Shown here piece after piece: positions 25,431 to 34,214 of a DNA stretch of 64,000 nucleotides. The notes beneath the pieces are model-generated. The model was not told the origin of the DNA, ran no database searches, and saw only the letters and a list, made by a program, of their open reading frames with translations. The position numbers and the translations under genes were made by a program. Each line of letters starts with the position of its first letter. Position 1 is the stretch's first letter. This stretch comes from Candidatus Rhodoferax randersensis (GTDB taxonomy: Bacteria > Pseudomonadota > Gammaproteobacteria > Burkholderiales > Burkholderiaceae_C): NCBI GenBank assembly GCA_016718155.1, contig JADKEH010000006.1, positions 301,337 through 365,336 on the forward strand. Direction: 5' to 3'.

Positions 25431-26990
25431 TCAGTGTTGCAGGAACATCCGGTACACCGGATTGGCCGTTTCTTCCACGTGCGGGTAGTCCAGAGCGGCC
25501 AGGAACTTGGCAAAGGCCTTGCTATCGGCCTTGGGAACCTGCAGTCCGACCAGAATGCGGCCATAGTCCGCGCCCTGATTCCGGTAGTGGAACAGGCTGA
25601 TGTTCCAGCCAGGGCGCATCAGGCTCAAGAACTTCATCAAGGCGCCTGGCCGCTCCGGGAACACGAAGCGCAACAGGCGCTCGTCCTGCGCCAGCGCTGA
25701 GCGCCCGCCAATCATGTGGCGGATGTGCTCCTTGGCCAATTCGTCATGCGTCAGGTCCAGTGCCTCAAAGCCGTGCCTGCCAAAGTTGCTGGCAATCTTC
25801 GCGGATTCGCCCCTGCCGTGGGTGGTCAGGCCCACAAACACATGGGCCTGGTTGGCGTCGCTGATGCGGTAGTTGAATTCGGTCACATTGCGGGGCCCGC
25901 CAGGCAAGTGGCCGATCAGTTCGCAAAAACGCCGGAAGCTGCCGCGCTCCTCGGGGATGGTGACGGCAAACAGGGCTTCGCGCTCCTCGCCCACCTCGGC
26001 GCGTTCGGCCACGAAGCGCAGCCGGTCAAAATTCATGTTGGCGCCACACAGGATCGCGGCGTAGGTCTCGCCCTTGGTCTTGTGCTGGGCTACGTATTGC
26101 TTGATCGCGGCCACCGCCAGCGCACCGGCTGGCTCGACGATGCTGCGGGTGTCGATGAACACGTCCTTGATGGCGGCGCAGACGGCATCGGTGTCCACGG
26201 CGATGTACCCATCCACCAGTTTGCGGGTCACCCGAAAGGTCTCTTCCCCAACTAGCTTGACGGCGGTGCCGTCCGAGAACAAGCCCACATCGGCAAGGGT
26301 GACGCGCTTCTTGGCGGCAACCGATCGCATCATCGCGTCCGAGTCGTTCATCTGCACGCCGATCACCTTGATCTCGGGGCGCACGGCCTTGATGTAGTTG
26401 GCCACACCGGAAATCAGTCCGCCGCCACCGATCGCCACAAACACCGCGTCCAGGCGGTTCGAGCCATGGCCTTGCAGTTGACGCAGCAGTTCCATCGCAA
26501 TCGTGCCCTGTCCGGCGATCACGTCCGGGTCGTCAAACGGGTGCACAAAGGTCAGGCCTTGTTTCTTCTCCAATGTGACGGCATGGGCGTAGGCATCGGA
26601 ATAGCTGTCGCCGTGAAGCACTACCTCGCCGCCAAAGCCGCGCACTGCATCCACCTTGACTTGTGGCGTGGTGGTGGGCATCACGATCACGGCGCGCGCG
26701 CCGAGCTTGTGCGCGCTCAGGGCCACGCCCTGGGCGTGATTGCCGGCCGAGGCGCAGATGACGCCTTTCTTCAATTGCTCGGGCGACAGGTGCGCCATCT
26801 TGTTGTAGGCGCCACGCAGTTTGAAGCTGCGCACCGGTTGCTGGTCTTCGCGTTTGAGCAGCACGGTGTTGTGCAGGCGGCGACTCAGGCTGCGGGCGGG
26901 CTCCAGCGCCGACTCCACGGCCACGTCATAAACGCGTGCGGTCAGGATCTTCTTGAGGTAGTCGGCAGGGGTCAGTGCGGGGTTCTTCAT
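25431..26990 (-). CDS. ilvA: Threonine ammonia-lyase (threonine deaminase), biosynthetic
   Basis: IlvA converts threonine to 2-oxobutanoate, the first step to isoleucine, with pyridoxal phosphate. The 519-residue protein matches the long biosynthetic form. The catalytic domain (about 1-325) has the PLP lysine in VRSFKLRGAYNK (near residue 57), the SAGNHAQGVALSA loop and GGGGLISG phosphate-binding loop. Two ACT-like regulatory domains follow, at about 345-415 and 435-515 (ERGSFRRFCELIG; FPERPGALMKFLSLM). It is convergent with gspC with 12 bp between stops. Confidence 0.96.
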   Translation of the reverse strand: MKNPALTPADYLKKILTARVYDVAVESALEPARSLSRRLHNTVLLKREDQQPVRSFKLRGAYNKMAHLSPEQLKKGVICASAGNHAQGVALSAHKLGARAVIVMPTTTPQVKVDAVRGFGGEVVLHGDSYSDAYAHAVTLEKKQGLTFVHPFDDPDVIAGQGTIAMELLRQLQGHGSNRLDAVFVAIGGGGLISGVANYIKAVRPEIKVIGVQMNDSDAMMRSVAAKKRVTLADVGLFSDGTAVKLVGEETFRVTRKLVDGYIAVDTDAVCAAIKDVFIDTRSIVEPAGALAVAAIKQYVAQHKTKGETYAAILCGANMNFDRLRFVAERAEVGEEREALFAVTIPEERGSFRRFCELIGHLPGGPRNVTEFNYRISDANQAHVFVGLTTHGRGESAKIASNFGRHGFEALDLTHDELAKEHIRHMIGGRSALAQDERLLRFVFPERPGALMKFLSLMRPGWNISLFHYRNQGADYGRILVGLQVPKADSKAFAKFLAALDYPHVEETANPVYRMFLQH

Positions 26991-27103
26991 GGGACTTCAA
27001 TGATAAGCGCCACGGCTGGCTGCGCCGCCACCGGTCCCTGCTTTGAGTGGATGTGACGCAGCGCGGCGACAATAGGCACCTTGTTACGCGAGGTGAATGC
27101 AGT

Positions 27104-27553
27104 ATGGAATGCACAGTCAGTTGGACCGGCGCACTGGGAACACGCTCCGGCATGGGATTCGTGGCCGAAACCGGTAGCGGCCACACCCTCACGATGGACG
27201 GCGCGCCCGATTCGGCCAAGCCGGAGAATGGCGGCCTGAACTTGGCGCCGCGACCGCTGGAGACCGTGCTGGCGGGGACCGGCGGCTGTACCGCCTACGA
27301 TGTGGTGCTGATCCTCAAGCGCGGCCGCCACGATGTGCGCGGCTGCACGGTCAAACTCAGCGCCGAGCGCGCCGAAATCGATCCGAAGGTGTTTACTGCC
27401 ATCACCATGCATTTCACGGTGACGGGAAGGGGCATCCCGGCCGCTGCGGTGGAGCGAGCCATTGCGATGAGCCATGAGAAATACTGCTCCGCCAGCATCA
27501 TGCTGGGCAAGACCGCCCGGATCGTCACCAGTTTTGAATTGATCGAGGCTTGA
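27104..27553 (+). CDS. OsmC/Ohr-family protein (YhfA-like)
   Basis: The family reduces organic hydroperoxides with two cysteines. The ATG at 27104 (MECTVSWTGALG) is chosen, with AGGTG upstream; an ORF start at 27047 adds non-native residues. The 149-residue protein has both redox cysteines, C62 in GTGGCTAYD and C128 in HEKYCSAS. It resembles the YhfA branch more than Ohr. Cytoplasmic; no neighbour shares its role. It is followed by a dense REP-B cluster. Confidence 0.88.
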   Translation: MECTVSWTGALGTRSGMGFVAETGSGHTLTMDGAPDSAKPENGGLNLAPRPLETVLAGTGGCTAYDVVLILKRGRHDVRGCTVKLSAERAEIDPKVFTAITMHFTVTGRGIPAAAVERAIAMSHEKYCSASIMLGKTARIVTSFELIEA

Positions 27554-27568
27554 CCAAAGCGAAAGAGC

Positions 27569-27850
27569 CGTCATTGCGAACGCCGTGACGCAATCCACGA
27601 CTCCTGAACGCATGGATTGCCGCACGGTATTCGTCATTGCGAACGAAGCGAAGCAATCCAGGACCCCAAAAAATGCGTGGATCGCCACGGCCTGCGGCCT
27701 CGCGATGACGATGCGGGTTCAAGGTCCGCCTGCGGTATTTGTCATTGCGAACGCCGGCCAATGGCGGGTCAGGCCGCGGCCTCGCGATGACGATACGGGT
27801 TCAAGGTTCGTCTACGTTATTGACCCTGATACGGGAAGCTCGCGATGACG
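27569..27850. repeat. REP-B repeat cluster, four or more units
   Basis: The region between the OsmC gene and coq7 is almost all repeat. GTCATTGCGAACG starts occur at about 27570, 27633 and 27740, and TCGCGATGACG tails occur at about 27701, 27781 and 27840. Heads and tails are reverse complements of each other, so pairs form BIME-like cruciforms. No ORF is supported. Confidence 0.75.
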
Positions 27851-27874
27851 GTGCTGGGTCAAGTTCCCTGACGA

Positions 27875-28495
27875 TCAGATTCGATGCGCCACGGTGGTCA
27901 TGACTTTGGCCGCCAGGCGCATCAGGCCCTGAACCGGTGCGGGCAACGCCGCCGCCCCGGCGTTTTGGGCCGCTTGCGCATGGCGTGCTTCGTCGTCCTT
28001 CATCCGAGTCACGATGGCACGCGAGGCCAGGTCGCACTGGGGCAGCCGCGTGAGGTGGCTGGCCAGATGGGCTTCGACCTGCCGCTCGGTCTCCACCACG
28101 AATCCCAGGCTGACCCGGTCACCCAGACGCCCGGCGATCAAACCGAGGCCAAAGGCGCCGGCGTACCAGAGCGGATTGAGCACCGAAGGGCGTGTCCCGA
28201 GCGCATCGAGACGCTGTCGGGTCCAGGCAAGGTGGTCAGCTTCTTCCAGGCTGGCAAGTGTGAACTGCGCTCGTAACTGATTGTTACGAGTCGCCAAGGC
28301 CTGGGCGGTGTACAGGGCTTGGGCGCACACTTCCCCCACATGGTTAACCCGCATTAGAGCCCCAGAAAGGTCTTTTTCGGTATCGGACAAGTCGTCGGTT
28401 GGCAATTCCGGTGTTGGGCAAGGTGCGCTCGCACGGGGTGTAACGAAAAGTGTGCGCAGCGCCGCATCGGCGGCATTCAGCCAAGCGTCCGTCAT
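27875..28495 (-). CDS. coq7: 2-polyprenyl-3-methyl-6-methoxy-1,4-benzoquinone monooxygenase (Coq7)
   Basis: Coq7 performs the last hydroxylation in ubiquinone synthesis with a di-iron centre. The 206-residue protein shows the ligand motifs in order: NHVGEVCAQ (Glu near 55), EEADHLAW (Glu85, His88), ETERQVEAHL (Glu near 137) and KDDEARHA (Glu169, His172). The ferritin-like helices between them are intact, with a hydrophobic helix near 112-124 for membrane contact. Its ATG overlaps the PIN toxin stop by 4 bp, so it may be co-transcribed with the toxin-antitoxin pair. Confidence 0.95.
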   Translation of the reverse strand: MTDAWLNAADAALRTLFVTPRASAPCPTPELPTDDLSDTEKDLSGALMRVNHVGEVCAQALYTAQALATRNNQLRAQFTLASLEEADHLAWTRQRLDALGTRPSVLNPLWYAGAFGLGLIAGRLGDRVSLGFVVETERQVEAHLASHLTRLPQCDLASRAIVTRMKDDEARHAQAAQNAGAAALPAPVQGLMRLAAKVMTTVAHRI

Positions 28496-28920
28496 GGCGC
28501 CTCGAAGGGATTGACCACATGAACGCCCAATGGTCTCTTTAACGAGCCCGCGTCCTCGCTATACAGGGTCTTGACGCCGTGCTCAGCGCAAATCGCGATG
28601 ATCAGCGCGTCCCCAACCTGATATTTGTGCGTGGCCACCAGTTTCCAGGCTTGTGCATAGGCCTGCTGAGATGCGCCTACAACCCGAGCTGCCTGCGAGA
28701 ACAAGTTCACCGCCTCAAAGGCCTGGGCATGGGTCATGGCCTGTTTTCGAAGCACCACGTTCATGAACTCACTGACAACCTGTCCGAGCAGACAAGCCTG
28801 CGGACTCAAGGTGAGTCGCGTCAGCAGTTGCTTGGCGATATGCTGCTTTGTGGCAGACGTATTGCTCTCGGTTGCATAGACCAAAATGTTGGTGTCGACC
28901 GTCCAAGGCAGCTCAGTCAT
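28492..28920 (-). CDS. PIN-domain toxin (VapC-like ribonuclease)
   Basis: PIN toxins are Mg2+-dependent RNases. From the ATG at 28920 (MTELPWTVDTNILVYATES) the 142-residue protein has the acidic residues expected: Asp in VDTNILVYA (residue 9), Glu in VVSEFMNVVL and Asp in YQVGDALIIAICAE. The start is fixed by overlap with the antitoxin stop (8 bp). It is the downstream partner of a Phd-type antitoxin and overlaps coq7. Confidence 0.88.
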   Translation of the reverse strand: MTELPWTVDTNILVYATESNTSATKQHIAKQLLTRLTLSPQACLLGQVVSEFMNVVLRKQAMTHAQAFEAVNLFSQAARVVGASQQAYAQAWKLVATHKYQVGDALIIAICAEHGVKTLYSEDAGSLKRPLGVHVVNPFEAP

Positions 28921-29152
28921 CGTAGGCATCACTGCGTTCAAACTTCTTGCCAAGTGAGCCGGTCATCCGGATAGCCAGAACCTTTTGAATGAGGGCTTCC
29001 CGCTCCTTTTGGCTTGCTTCAGTTTGGGGTACCTGAGTCAGCTTCAGCAAGGGCTTCCCATAGCGGGTAACGGTCAAGTCCTCGCCCGCAGCGACGCGTG
29101 CGGCAATGGCCGAAAAATGGTGAATCACCTCGCGCGAGGTCACGGCGGTCAT
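28913..29152 (-). CDS. Phd/YefM-type antitoxin
   Basis: The 79-residue protein starts at the ATG at 29152 (MTAVTSREVIHHFSAIAARV), with a GGAGA ribosome site 10 bases upstream; a longer ORF to 29284 is not family-like. The Phd/YefM DNA-binding fold is seen in REVIHHFSAIAARVAAGEDL and VTRYGKPLLKL. The charged C-terminus (QKEREALIQKVLAIRMTG) would wrap the toxin. It overlaps the PIN gene, the usual antitoxin-first order. Confidence 0.88.
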   Translation of the reverse strand: MTAVTSREVIHHFSAIAARVAAGEDLTVTRYGKPLLKLTQVPQTEASQKEREALIQKVLAIRMTGSLGKKFERSDAYDD

Positions 29153-29221
29153 GGCGGGCTCTCCGGTTGCGTTGCGGGGACATCGTTTCAACGCCGTCCC
29201 CAGCGCGATGTTGAAGCTTGG

Positions 29222-29244
29222 TTTGTTAAACAAATTGTATAACA
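29222..29244 (-). promoter_or_regulatory. Palindromic operator and -10 of the toxin-antitoxin pair
   Basis: TTTGTTAAACAAA (29222-29234) is a palindrome with 6-bp arms around one central base. Beside it, on the minus strand, is TGTTATACA, which contains a TATAC -10-like element. It lies about 85 bp upstream of the antitoxin ATG. Binding of the antitoxin here would give the usual autorepression; this is inferred from position. Confidence 0.5.
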
Positions 29245-29345
29245 TTGCGGGGCTGACCGGAGCGCAGCGACGCTCCGTCCCCACCCGATCGTAGGGTGTT
29301 TAAGAAGACAAGTCCCTTGTCATGCAAATGCTGTTCTCAACCAAA

Positions 29346-29377
29346 AATTGTCGTCCCAATGGGTATGGACGACAATT
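29346..29377 (+). promoter_or_regulatory. 11-bp perfect inverted repeat in the porin leader
   Basis: AATTGTCGTCC (29346-29356) and GGACGACAATT (29367-29377) are perfect reverse complements with a 10-base loop. The hairpin lies about 245 bp before the porin ATG. It may be a regulator-binding site or an RNA structure in a long leader. The rest of the 29296-29622 leader shows no ORF I would defend. Confidence 0.6.
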
Positions 29378-29622
29378 CTGTCGGGTTTTCCAGAATAGCA
29401 ACTGTATCGCGCTCTGTTAACCCGTGCGTCAGGATGGGATGGCACAGGTTCTGTTGCACCCCTGCAACGAATGCCCAAAGCAGAGCCCTTTTTACGGGTG
29501 ATTTCTTTGTCAAACCGGTCGGTCTCTGGTTCAATACATCCAACTTCCTGAAACGGGATGTTGGCCCGGGGATCCGAATCTATGGTTCTGGGGCCCCTTG
29601 TTTAACCTTGGAGAAACTTGAA

Positions 29623-30636
29623 ATGAAAAAATCCCTCGTCGCGCTGGCTGCCCTGGCTGTGGTTGGTGCTGCTTCCGCGCAATCGACTGTTACCCTGTTT
29701 GGTATCGTGGACGCGTCTTACGCGCACACCTCTGGTGGTGGCATTTCCCGTGACGGCATCACCAATTCCGGTCTGAACAGCAGCCGTCTTGGCTTCAAAG
29801 GCTCGGAAGACCTCGGTGGCGGCATGAAGGCTGGTTTCCATCTGGAAGGCCAACTGAATAACGATACGGGCACCGGCGCTGCCACTGGTGGTGGTTTGAA
29901 CTTCGCGCGCAAGTCGTATGTCACCCTGACCGGTGGTTTCGGCGAAATCCGCATCGGCCGCGAGTACAGCCCAACTTTCTGGAACACCACGATCTATGAT
30001 CCGTTCGGCACCAACGGCATTGGCCAGTCCAACGCTCCTGCCATGATCGGCAACGTCAGCTCGGTGCGCAGCGACAACTCCGTGAGCTACTTGATGGCAG
30101 CGGGCGGTGTCAGCGTCCACGCCATGTACGCCTTCGGCGAAAAGGCCTCCAACGTTGACGACAACACCGGCGACTACATGGGTATCCGCGTGGCCTACGC
30201 CGCAGGTCCTTTGGATGTGGGCGCCGCAATCGGCAATGCAAAGGGCGCAACGGGTCCTGCTGACGTTCGTTCCACGAACTTCGGTATTTCTTACGACCTC
30301 GGCATGGCCAAGCCCATGTTGCAGTTGGGTCAAGAGAAGAATGACACGAAGAAGGTTACCAACTGGCTGTTGGGCATGACCATGCCCATGGGCCAAGGCG
30401 AAATCCGCGCTGCCTACAGCCACTATGACACCAAGAACAGCAATGCAGATTGGAGCAAGATTGCAGTCGGCTACGGCTACAACCTGTCCAAGCGCACCCA
30501 ACTGTACGGCACCTTGGCCAAGGTCTCGAACAGCGCCGGTTCCGCTGTGACCGTGTCCAACAACGGCTTGGCTGGCAGCGCTGCTCTTGATGGCTCTTCC
30601 TCCGGTTACGAGTTCGGCATTCGCCACTCGTTCTAA
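29623..30636 (+). CDS. Gram-negative porin
   Basis: The protein is an outer-membrane general porin of the type common in Burkholderiales. The true start is the ATG at 29623, after a GGAGA site, with a signal peptide (MKKSLVALAALAVVGAASAQ). The mature part begins STVTLFGIVDASYA and shows alternating beta strands, the RLGFKGSEDLGGGMKAGF signature and the terminal aromatic strand ending FGIRHSF, needed for BAM insertion. Mature length (about 317) suits a 16-strand trimeric porin. A strong terminator follows, so it is monocistronic. Confidence 0.95.
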   Translation: MKKSLVALAALAVVGAASAQSTVTLFGIVDASYAHTSGGGISRDGITNSGLNSSRLGFKGSEDLGGGMKAGFHLEGQLNNDTGTGAATGGGLNFARKSYVTLTGGFGEIRIGREYSPTFWNTTIYDPFGTNGIGQSNAPAMIGNVSSVRSDNSVSYLMAAGGVSVHAMYAFGEKASNVDDNTGDYMGIRVAYAAGPLDVGAAIGNAKGATGPADVRSTNFGISYDLGMAKPMLQLGQEKNDTKKVTNWLLGMTMPMGQGEIRAAYSHYDTKNSNADWSKIAVGYGYNLSKRTQLYGTLAKVSNSAGSAVTVSNNGLAGSAALDGSSSGYEFGIRHSF

Positions 30637-30676
30637 TCCAGCGCCGGCGTAAGCCGGTCCGGATCAAGAATCAAAG

Positions 30677-30708
30677 ACCGTCAAGTCGAAAGGCTTGACG
30701 GTTTTTTC
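30677..30708 (+). terminator. Rho-independent terminator after the porin
   Basis: CCGTCAAG (30678-30685) pairs with CTTGACGG (30694-30701) around an 8-base loop, followed by six T residues. It lies 41 bp after the porin stop and upstream of the amidohydrolase start, and it excludes an amidohydrolase start at 30695, which would fall inside it. Confidence 0.92.
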
Positions 30709-30925
30709 TATTGGTCCTCGCGCAGGGCAGTTGCGGACAACAACCGCGCGCCCCTGCACCACGACAATCAGCAGACGGCCTGGTTTGGCCCCATGGAAAC
30801 CCCGGTATCGGTTTCCCTTGTGCTCTGATAGATTGGTGCCTTTACCGATTCCTGTTTGTGTCTTCCTCTATCCTTCGACGCCGAATTCGGACCATTGTTG
30901 CGGTGGGACCGGCAGGAGCGCATTG

Positions 30926-32377
30926 ATGCCGATCCACGGCCTGAGGGTACATGGCCGGGTATTCGCCCGGATTGCCGAGTTTCACCCTGAACTGACGGCG
31001 TTTCGGCGCGACCTGCATGCCAACCCCGAGTTGGGATTTGAAGAGGTCTACACGGCCGGCCGTGTGGTGGAGTCTTTGAAGGTGTGCGGGGTTGATGAGA
31101 TCCACACCGGCATTGGCAAAACCGGAGTCGTGGCCACGATCCGTGGCCGTGGCGCGCCCCCCGGTGCCGTCACGCTGGATGACGGCGCACCACGGCCGCG
31201 CATGATTGGCTTGCGAGCCGATATGGATGCGTTGCCCATGACCGAGCACAACGACTTCCCCTGGCGCTCCGCCAAGGCCGGCCTGATGCACGGCTGCGGG
31301 CACGACGGCCACACCACGATGCTGGTCGGTGCGGCGCGGTACCTTGCCGAGACCCGGAACTTCGACGGTACCGCCGTATTGATCTTCCAGCCTGGTGAAG
31401 AGGGCTTTGCGGGCGCCAAGGCGATGATTGATGATGGCCTGTTTGAGCGCTTTCCGGTGCAGGCAGTCTATGGCATGCACAACTGGCCAGCGATGCGGCC
31501 GGGGACGGTGGGGATCAATCCGGGGCCCATGATGGCCGCAGCGGATCGCGTCACCATCGACATTGCAGGGCGCGGCGGGCATGGCGCCCACGCTTATCAG
31601 ACGGTGGACCCGGTACTGGTGGCCGCGCATATCATCACCGCGGTGCAAAGCATCGTGTCACGCAATGTCAAACCGGTTGACAGCGCGGTCATCAGTCTGT
31701 GTGGCCTGGAAGCCGGCGACATGGGCGCCATGAGCGTCATCCCGGGCACAGCCAAGCTGGTGGGTACGGTGCGCACGTTCAGCCCGGTCGTGCAGGAGTT
31801 GATCGAGCGGCGCCTCAATGAACTGTGCAGCGCGATCGCCCTGGGCTTTGGCGCCACGGCGCAGGTGCACTATGAGCGCATGTACCCGGCAACCATCAAC
31901 ACCGTGACCGAAGCCAAATTTGCGGCTGACGTGGCCCAGAGCCTGGTTGGGCGTGACCACGTGGTGCGTGACCTCGAGCCCAGCATGGGCGCGGAGGATT
32001 TTTCGTTTATGTTGCGCGTCAAGCCGGGTGCCTACATGCGACTGGGTCAAGGCATGGACAACGGCGTTGGCAGCTGTTTCCTGCACAATAGCCGTTACGA
32101 TTTCAACGATGCGATATTGCCCCTGGGTGCGGCGCTTCACGCCAGCTTGGTGGAGAACGCCATGCCGTTGCAGGCCACGGTACCTGCATATGCCGACCGC
32201 GCGCCATCGCGAAGCTTCATTCCCTTGCCCCGTCATTCAGGCCCGGGACTGGAGGCGTTCCAAGAACCGGTCGTCATTGCGAACGTAGTGCGGCAATCCA
32301 TGGCTCCAAAATACATGGATCGCCACGGCCTGCGGCCTCGCGATGACGATGCAGGTTCAAGGTCTGTGTGCGCTTAG
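30926..32377 (+). CDS. M20-family amidohydrolase (hippurate/IAA-amino-acid hydrolase-like), REP-encoded C-terminus
   Basis: M20D enzymes hydrolyse N-acyl amino acids at a metal site. The start is the ATG at 30926, with AGGAG upstream; earlier in-frame starts would cover the porin terminator. Metal-binding motifs are visible: GLRADMDALPM, MHGCGHDGHTTML, FQPGEEGFAGAKAMIDDG and, near the end, MGAEDFSFML. A dimerisation domain (about 185-300) interrupts the catalytic one. The enzyme core ends near residue 415. The last 40 residues (from EPVVIANVVRQS to the stop) are translated REP-B repeat, matching the repeat upstream of the 47850 gene, so the natural stop was probably lost. Confidence 0.9.
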   Translation: MPIHGLRVHGRVFARIAEFHPELTAFRRDLHANPELGFEEVYTAGRVVESLKVCGVDEIHTGIGKTGVVATIRGRGAPPGAVTLDDGAPRPRMIGLRADMDALPMTEHNDFPWRSAKAGLMHGCGHDGHTTMLVGAARYLAETRNFDGTAVLIFQPGEEGFAGAKAMIDDGLFERFPVQAVYGMHNWPAMRPGTVGINPGPMMAAADRVTIDIAGRGGHGAHAYQTVDPVLVAAHIITAVQSIVSRNVKPVDSAVISLCGLEAGDMGAMSVIPGTAKLVGTVRTFSPVVQELIERRLNELCSAIALGFGATAQVHYERMYPATINTVTEAKFAADVAQSLVGRDHVVRDLEPSMGAEDFSFMLRVKPGAYMRLGQGMDNGVGSCFLHNSRYDFNDAILPLGAALHASLVENAMPLQATVPAYADRAPSRSFIPLPRHSGPGLEAFQEPVVIANVVRQSMAPKYMDRHGLRPRDDDAGSRSVCA

Positions 32378-32404
32378 ACCCGGGACTGAAGGCTCGCAAT
32401 GACG
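32262..32404. repeat. REP-B repeat overlapping the 3' end of the amidohydrolase gene
   Basis: The unit at 32272-32350 has GTCATTGCGAACG at one end and TCGCGATGACG at the other. It matches the copy at 47725-47809 over about 80 bp, including the flanking gaaccggtc. A third partial unit (ggctcgcaatgacg) ends at 32404. It lies inside the reading frame of the M20 gene. Confidence 0.75.
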
Positions 32405-32464
32405 AAATGAAGTTTTTTTCGGGTCCGCTCCCCACGTGAGCATTTTTTCTAACAGGAGATCACA

Positions 32465-34045
32465 GTGAATTTCAAAAAGAACATGACTTCCGCGCTGATT
32501 GGCGCCGGGCTACTGGGTGCGAGCGTGGGCGTGTGCGCCGCCGGTTTGCGCATAGCCAACCAGGGCGATGCGCTTTCCATGGACCCGCATTCCCTGAACG
32601 AGTCGCTGCAGCTCGCGGTGGTCGAGAACGTGTACGAACCCCTGGTCACGCGGGACCGCAGTTACAAGATCACGTCGGCGCTGGCGACCGACTGGAAGCA
32701 GACCTCGCCGACCGTTTGGCGTTTCAACCTGCGCAAGGGCGTGCAGTTTCATGACGGAACACCCTTCACGGCTGACGATGTGATCTTCAGCTACGAACGC
32801 GCCAAGGGCGACGGCTCCGACATGAAGACCTACGTCGGACAGGTCAAGGAAATCAAGAAGATCAATGACCATGCGGTCGATTTTGTGCTCAATGCCCCGT
32901 TTCCGATCCTGCCGGAGATGTTTACGCACTGGCTCATCATGAGCAAGAAGTGGGGCGAAACGAACCAGGCCACCAAGCCGGTGGATCGCCGCAAGGGCAT
33001 CGAGAACGCGGCGTCGTTCCGTGCCAACGGCACCGGTCCGTACCGGTTGCGAGAGCGCCAGCCGGGTGTGGTGACATCCTTCGTTCGCCATGGCAACTAC
33101 TGGGGCAAGATCGACGGCAATGTGGATCAGGTTACTTTCACCCCGATTGGTAACGATTCAACCCGTGTCGCGGCTTTGTTGTCGGGCGAGATTGACATCA
33201 TGGAGCCGGTGCCGGTGCAGGATGTCGAACGCGTCAAGGGCAGTCCCAAACTCAAGGTGATGCAGGGTGCCGAATTGCGGGTGATCTTCCTGGGCATGGA
33301 CCAGAAGCGCGACGAGTTGCTGTTCTCCAATGTCAAGGGCAAGAACCCGTTCAAGGACGTGCGCGTGCGCAAGGCTTTTTACCAGGCCATCGACGTGGAA
33401 GGTATCAAGAAGACCGTGATGCGGGGTGCCTCCGCCCCGATTGCCCTGATGCTCCCGTCCGAGGTGAAGGGTTTTGCGCCCGACCTGGCCAAACGCCTGC
33501 CCTTTGACATCGAGGCTTCCAAGAAGCTGCTGGCGGAAGCGGGTTACCCCAACGGCTTTGAGGTCAGGATGAATTGCCCCAATGATCGTTACGTCAACGA
33601 CGCGGCGATTTGCCAGGCGGTGGCCGGCAATCTGGCCAAGGTGGGTGTCAAGATCAACCTGGAAGCGGAAACCAAGGGTACGTACTTCCCCAAGGTGTTG
33701 CGCCGCGATACCAGCTTCTACATGCTGGGCTGGACCTCCAGCACCGTCGATGCCCACAACGTGCTGTACGCCATCATGTCGAGTCCGGGTGAGGCCGGGC
33801 GTGGGCAATTCAACCTTGGCGCCTACAGCAATGCCAAACTGGACGAGTTGACCACCAAGATTGCCTCCGAGACCGACGACAAGAAACGCACTGAGATGAT
33901 CCGCGAAGCCATGAAGCTGCATCAGGACGACGTGGGGCACATTCCCTTGCATCAGCAGGCGCTCAATTGGGGCATGAAGGCCAATATTGAGGTGGTGCAG
34001 TGGCCTGACAACGGCATGCCGTGGAAATACGTCACTGTCAAATGA
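32465..34045 (+). CDS. ABC transporter solute-binding protein, family 5 (peptide/dipeptide type)
   Basis: A periplasmic binding protein of the DppA/OppA family. The 526-residue precursor has a signal peptide (MNFKKNMTSALIGAGLLG, ending VCAAG), the lobe-I start LRIANQGDALSMDPHSLNES and the family pattern WKQTSPTVWRFNLRKGVQF with FTADDVIFSYERA. AGGAG lies 8 bases before the ATG. The substrate is probably peptide-like or an opine; the upstream amidohydrolase suggests N-acyl amino acids or peptides. No permease or ATPase gene follows; a poly-G tract does, so transporter genes may be missing from this assembly. Confidence 0.93.
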   Translation: MNFKKNMTSALIGAGLLGASVGVCAAGLRIANQGDALSMDPHSLNESLQLAVVENVYEPLVTRDRSYKITSALATDWKQTSPTVWRFNLRKGVQFHDGTPFTADDVIFSYERAKGDGSDMKTYVGQVKEIKKINDHAVDFVLNAPFPILPEMFTHWLIMSKKWGETNQATKPVDRRKGIENAASFRANGTGPYRLRERQPGVVTSFVRHGNYWGKIDGNVDQVTFTPIGNDSTRVAALLSGEIDIMEPVPVQDVERVKGSPKLKVMQGAELRVIFLGMDQKRDELLFSNVKGKNPFKDVRVRKAFYQAIDVEGIKKTVMRGASAPIALMLPSEVKGFAPDLAKRLPFDIEASKKLLAEAGYPNGFEVRMNCPNDRYVNDAAICQAVAGNLAKVGVKINLEAETKGTYFPKVLRRDTSFYMLGWTSSTVDAHNVLYAIMSSPGEAGRGQFNLGAYSNAKLDELTTKIASETDDKKRTEMIREAMKLHQDDVGHIPLHQQALNWGMKANIEVVQWPDNGMPWKYVTVK

Positions 34046-34086
34046 GCACGACCCCAGGCTGACTGGCCCCGCTGGGGCGGCGACCT

Positions 34087-34199
<113 letters not shown>

Positions 34200-34214
34200 G
34201 CGGGAGAACGCACC

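Noticed and set aside
30695..30925. Upstream start for the M20 amidohydrolase
   Set aside because: It would begin inside the porin terminator and encode a non-family segment rich in Pro/Arg/Thr.
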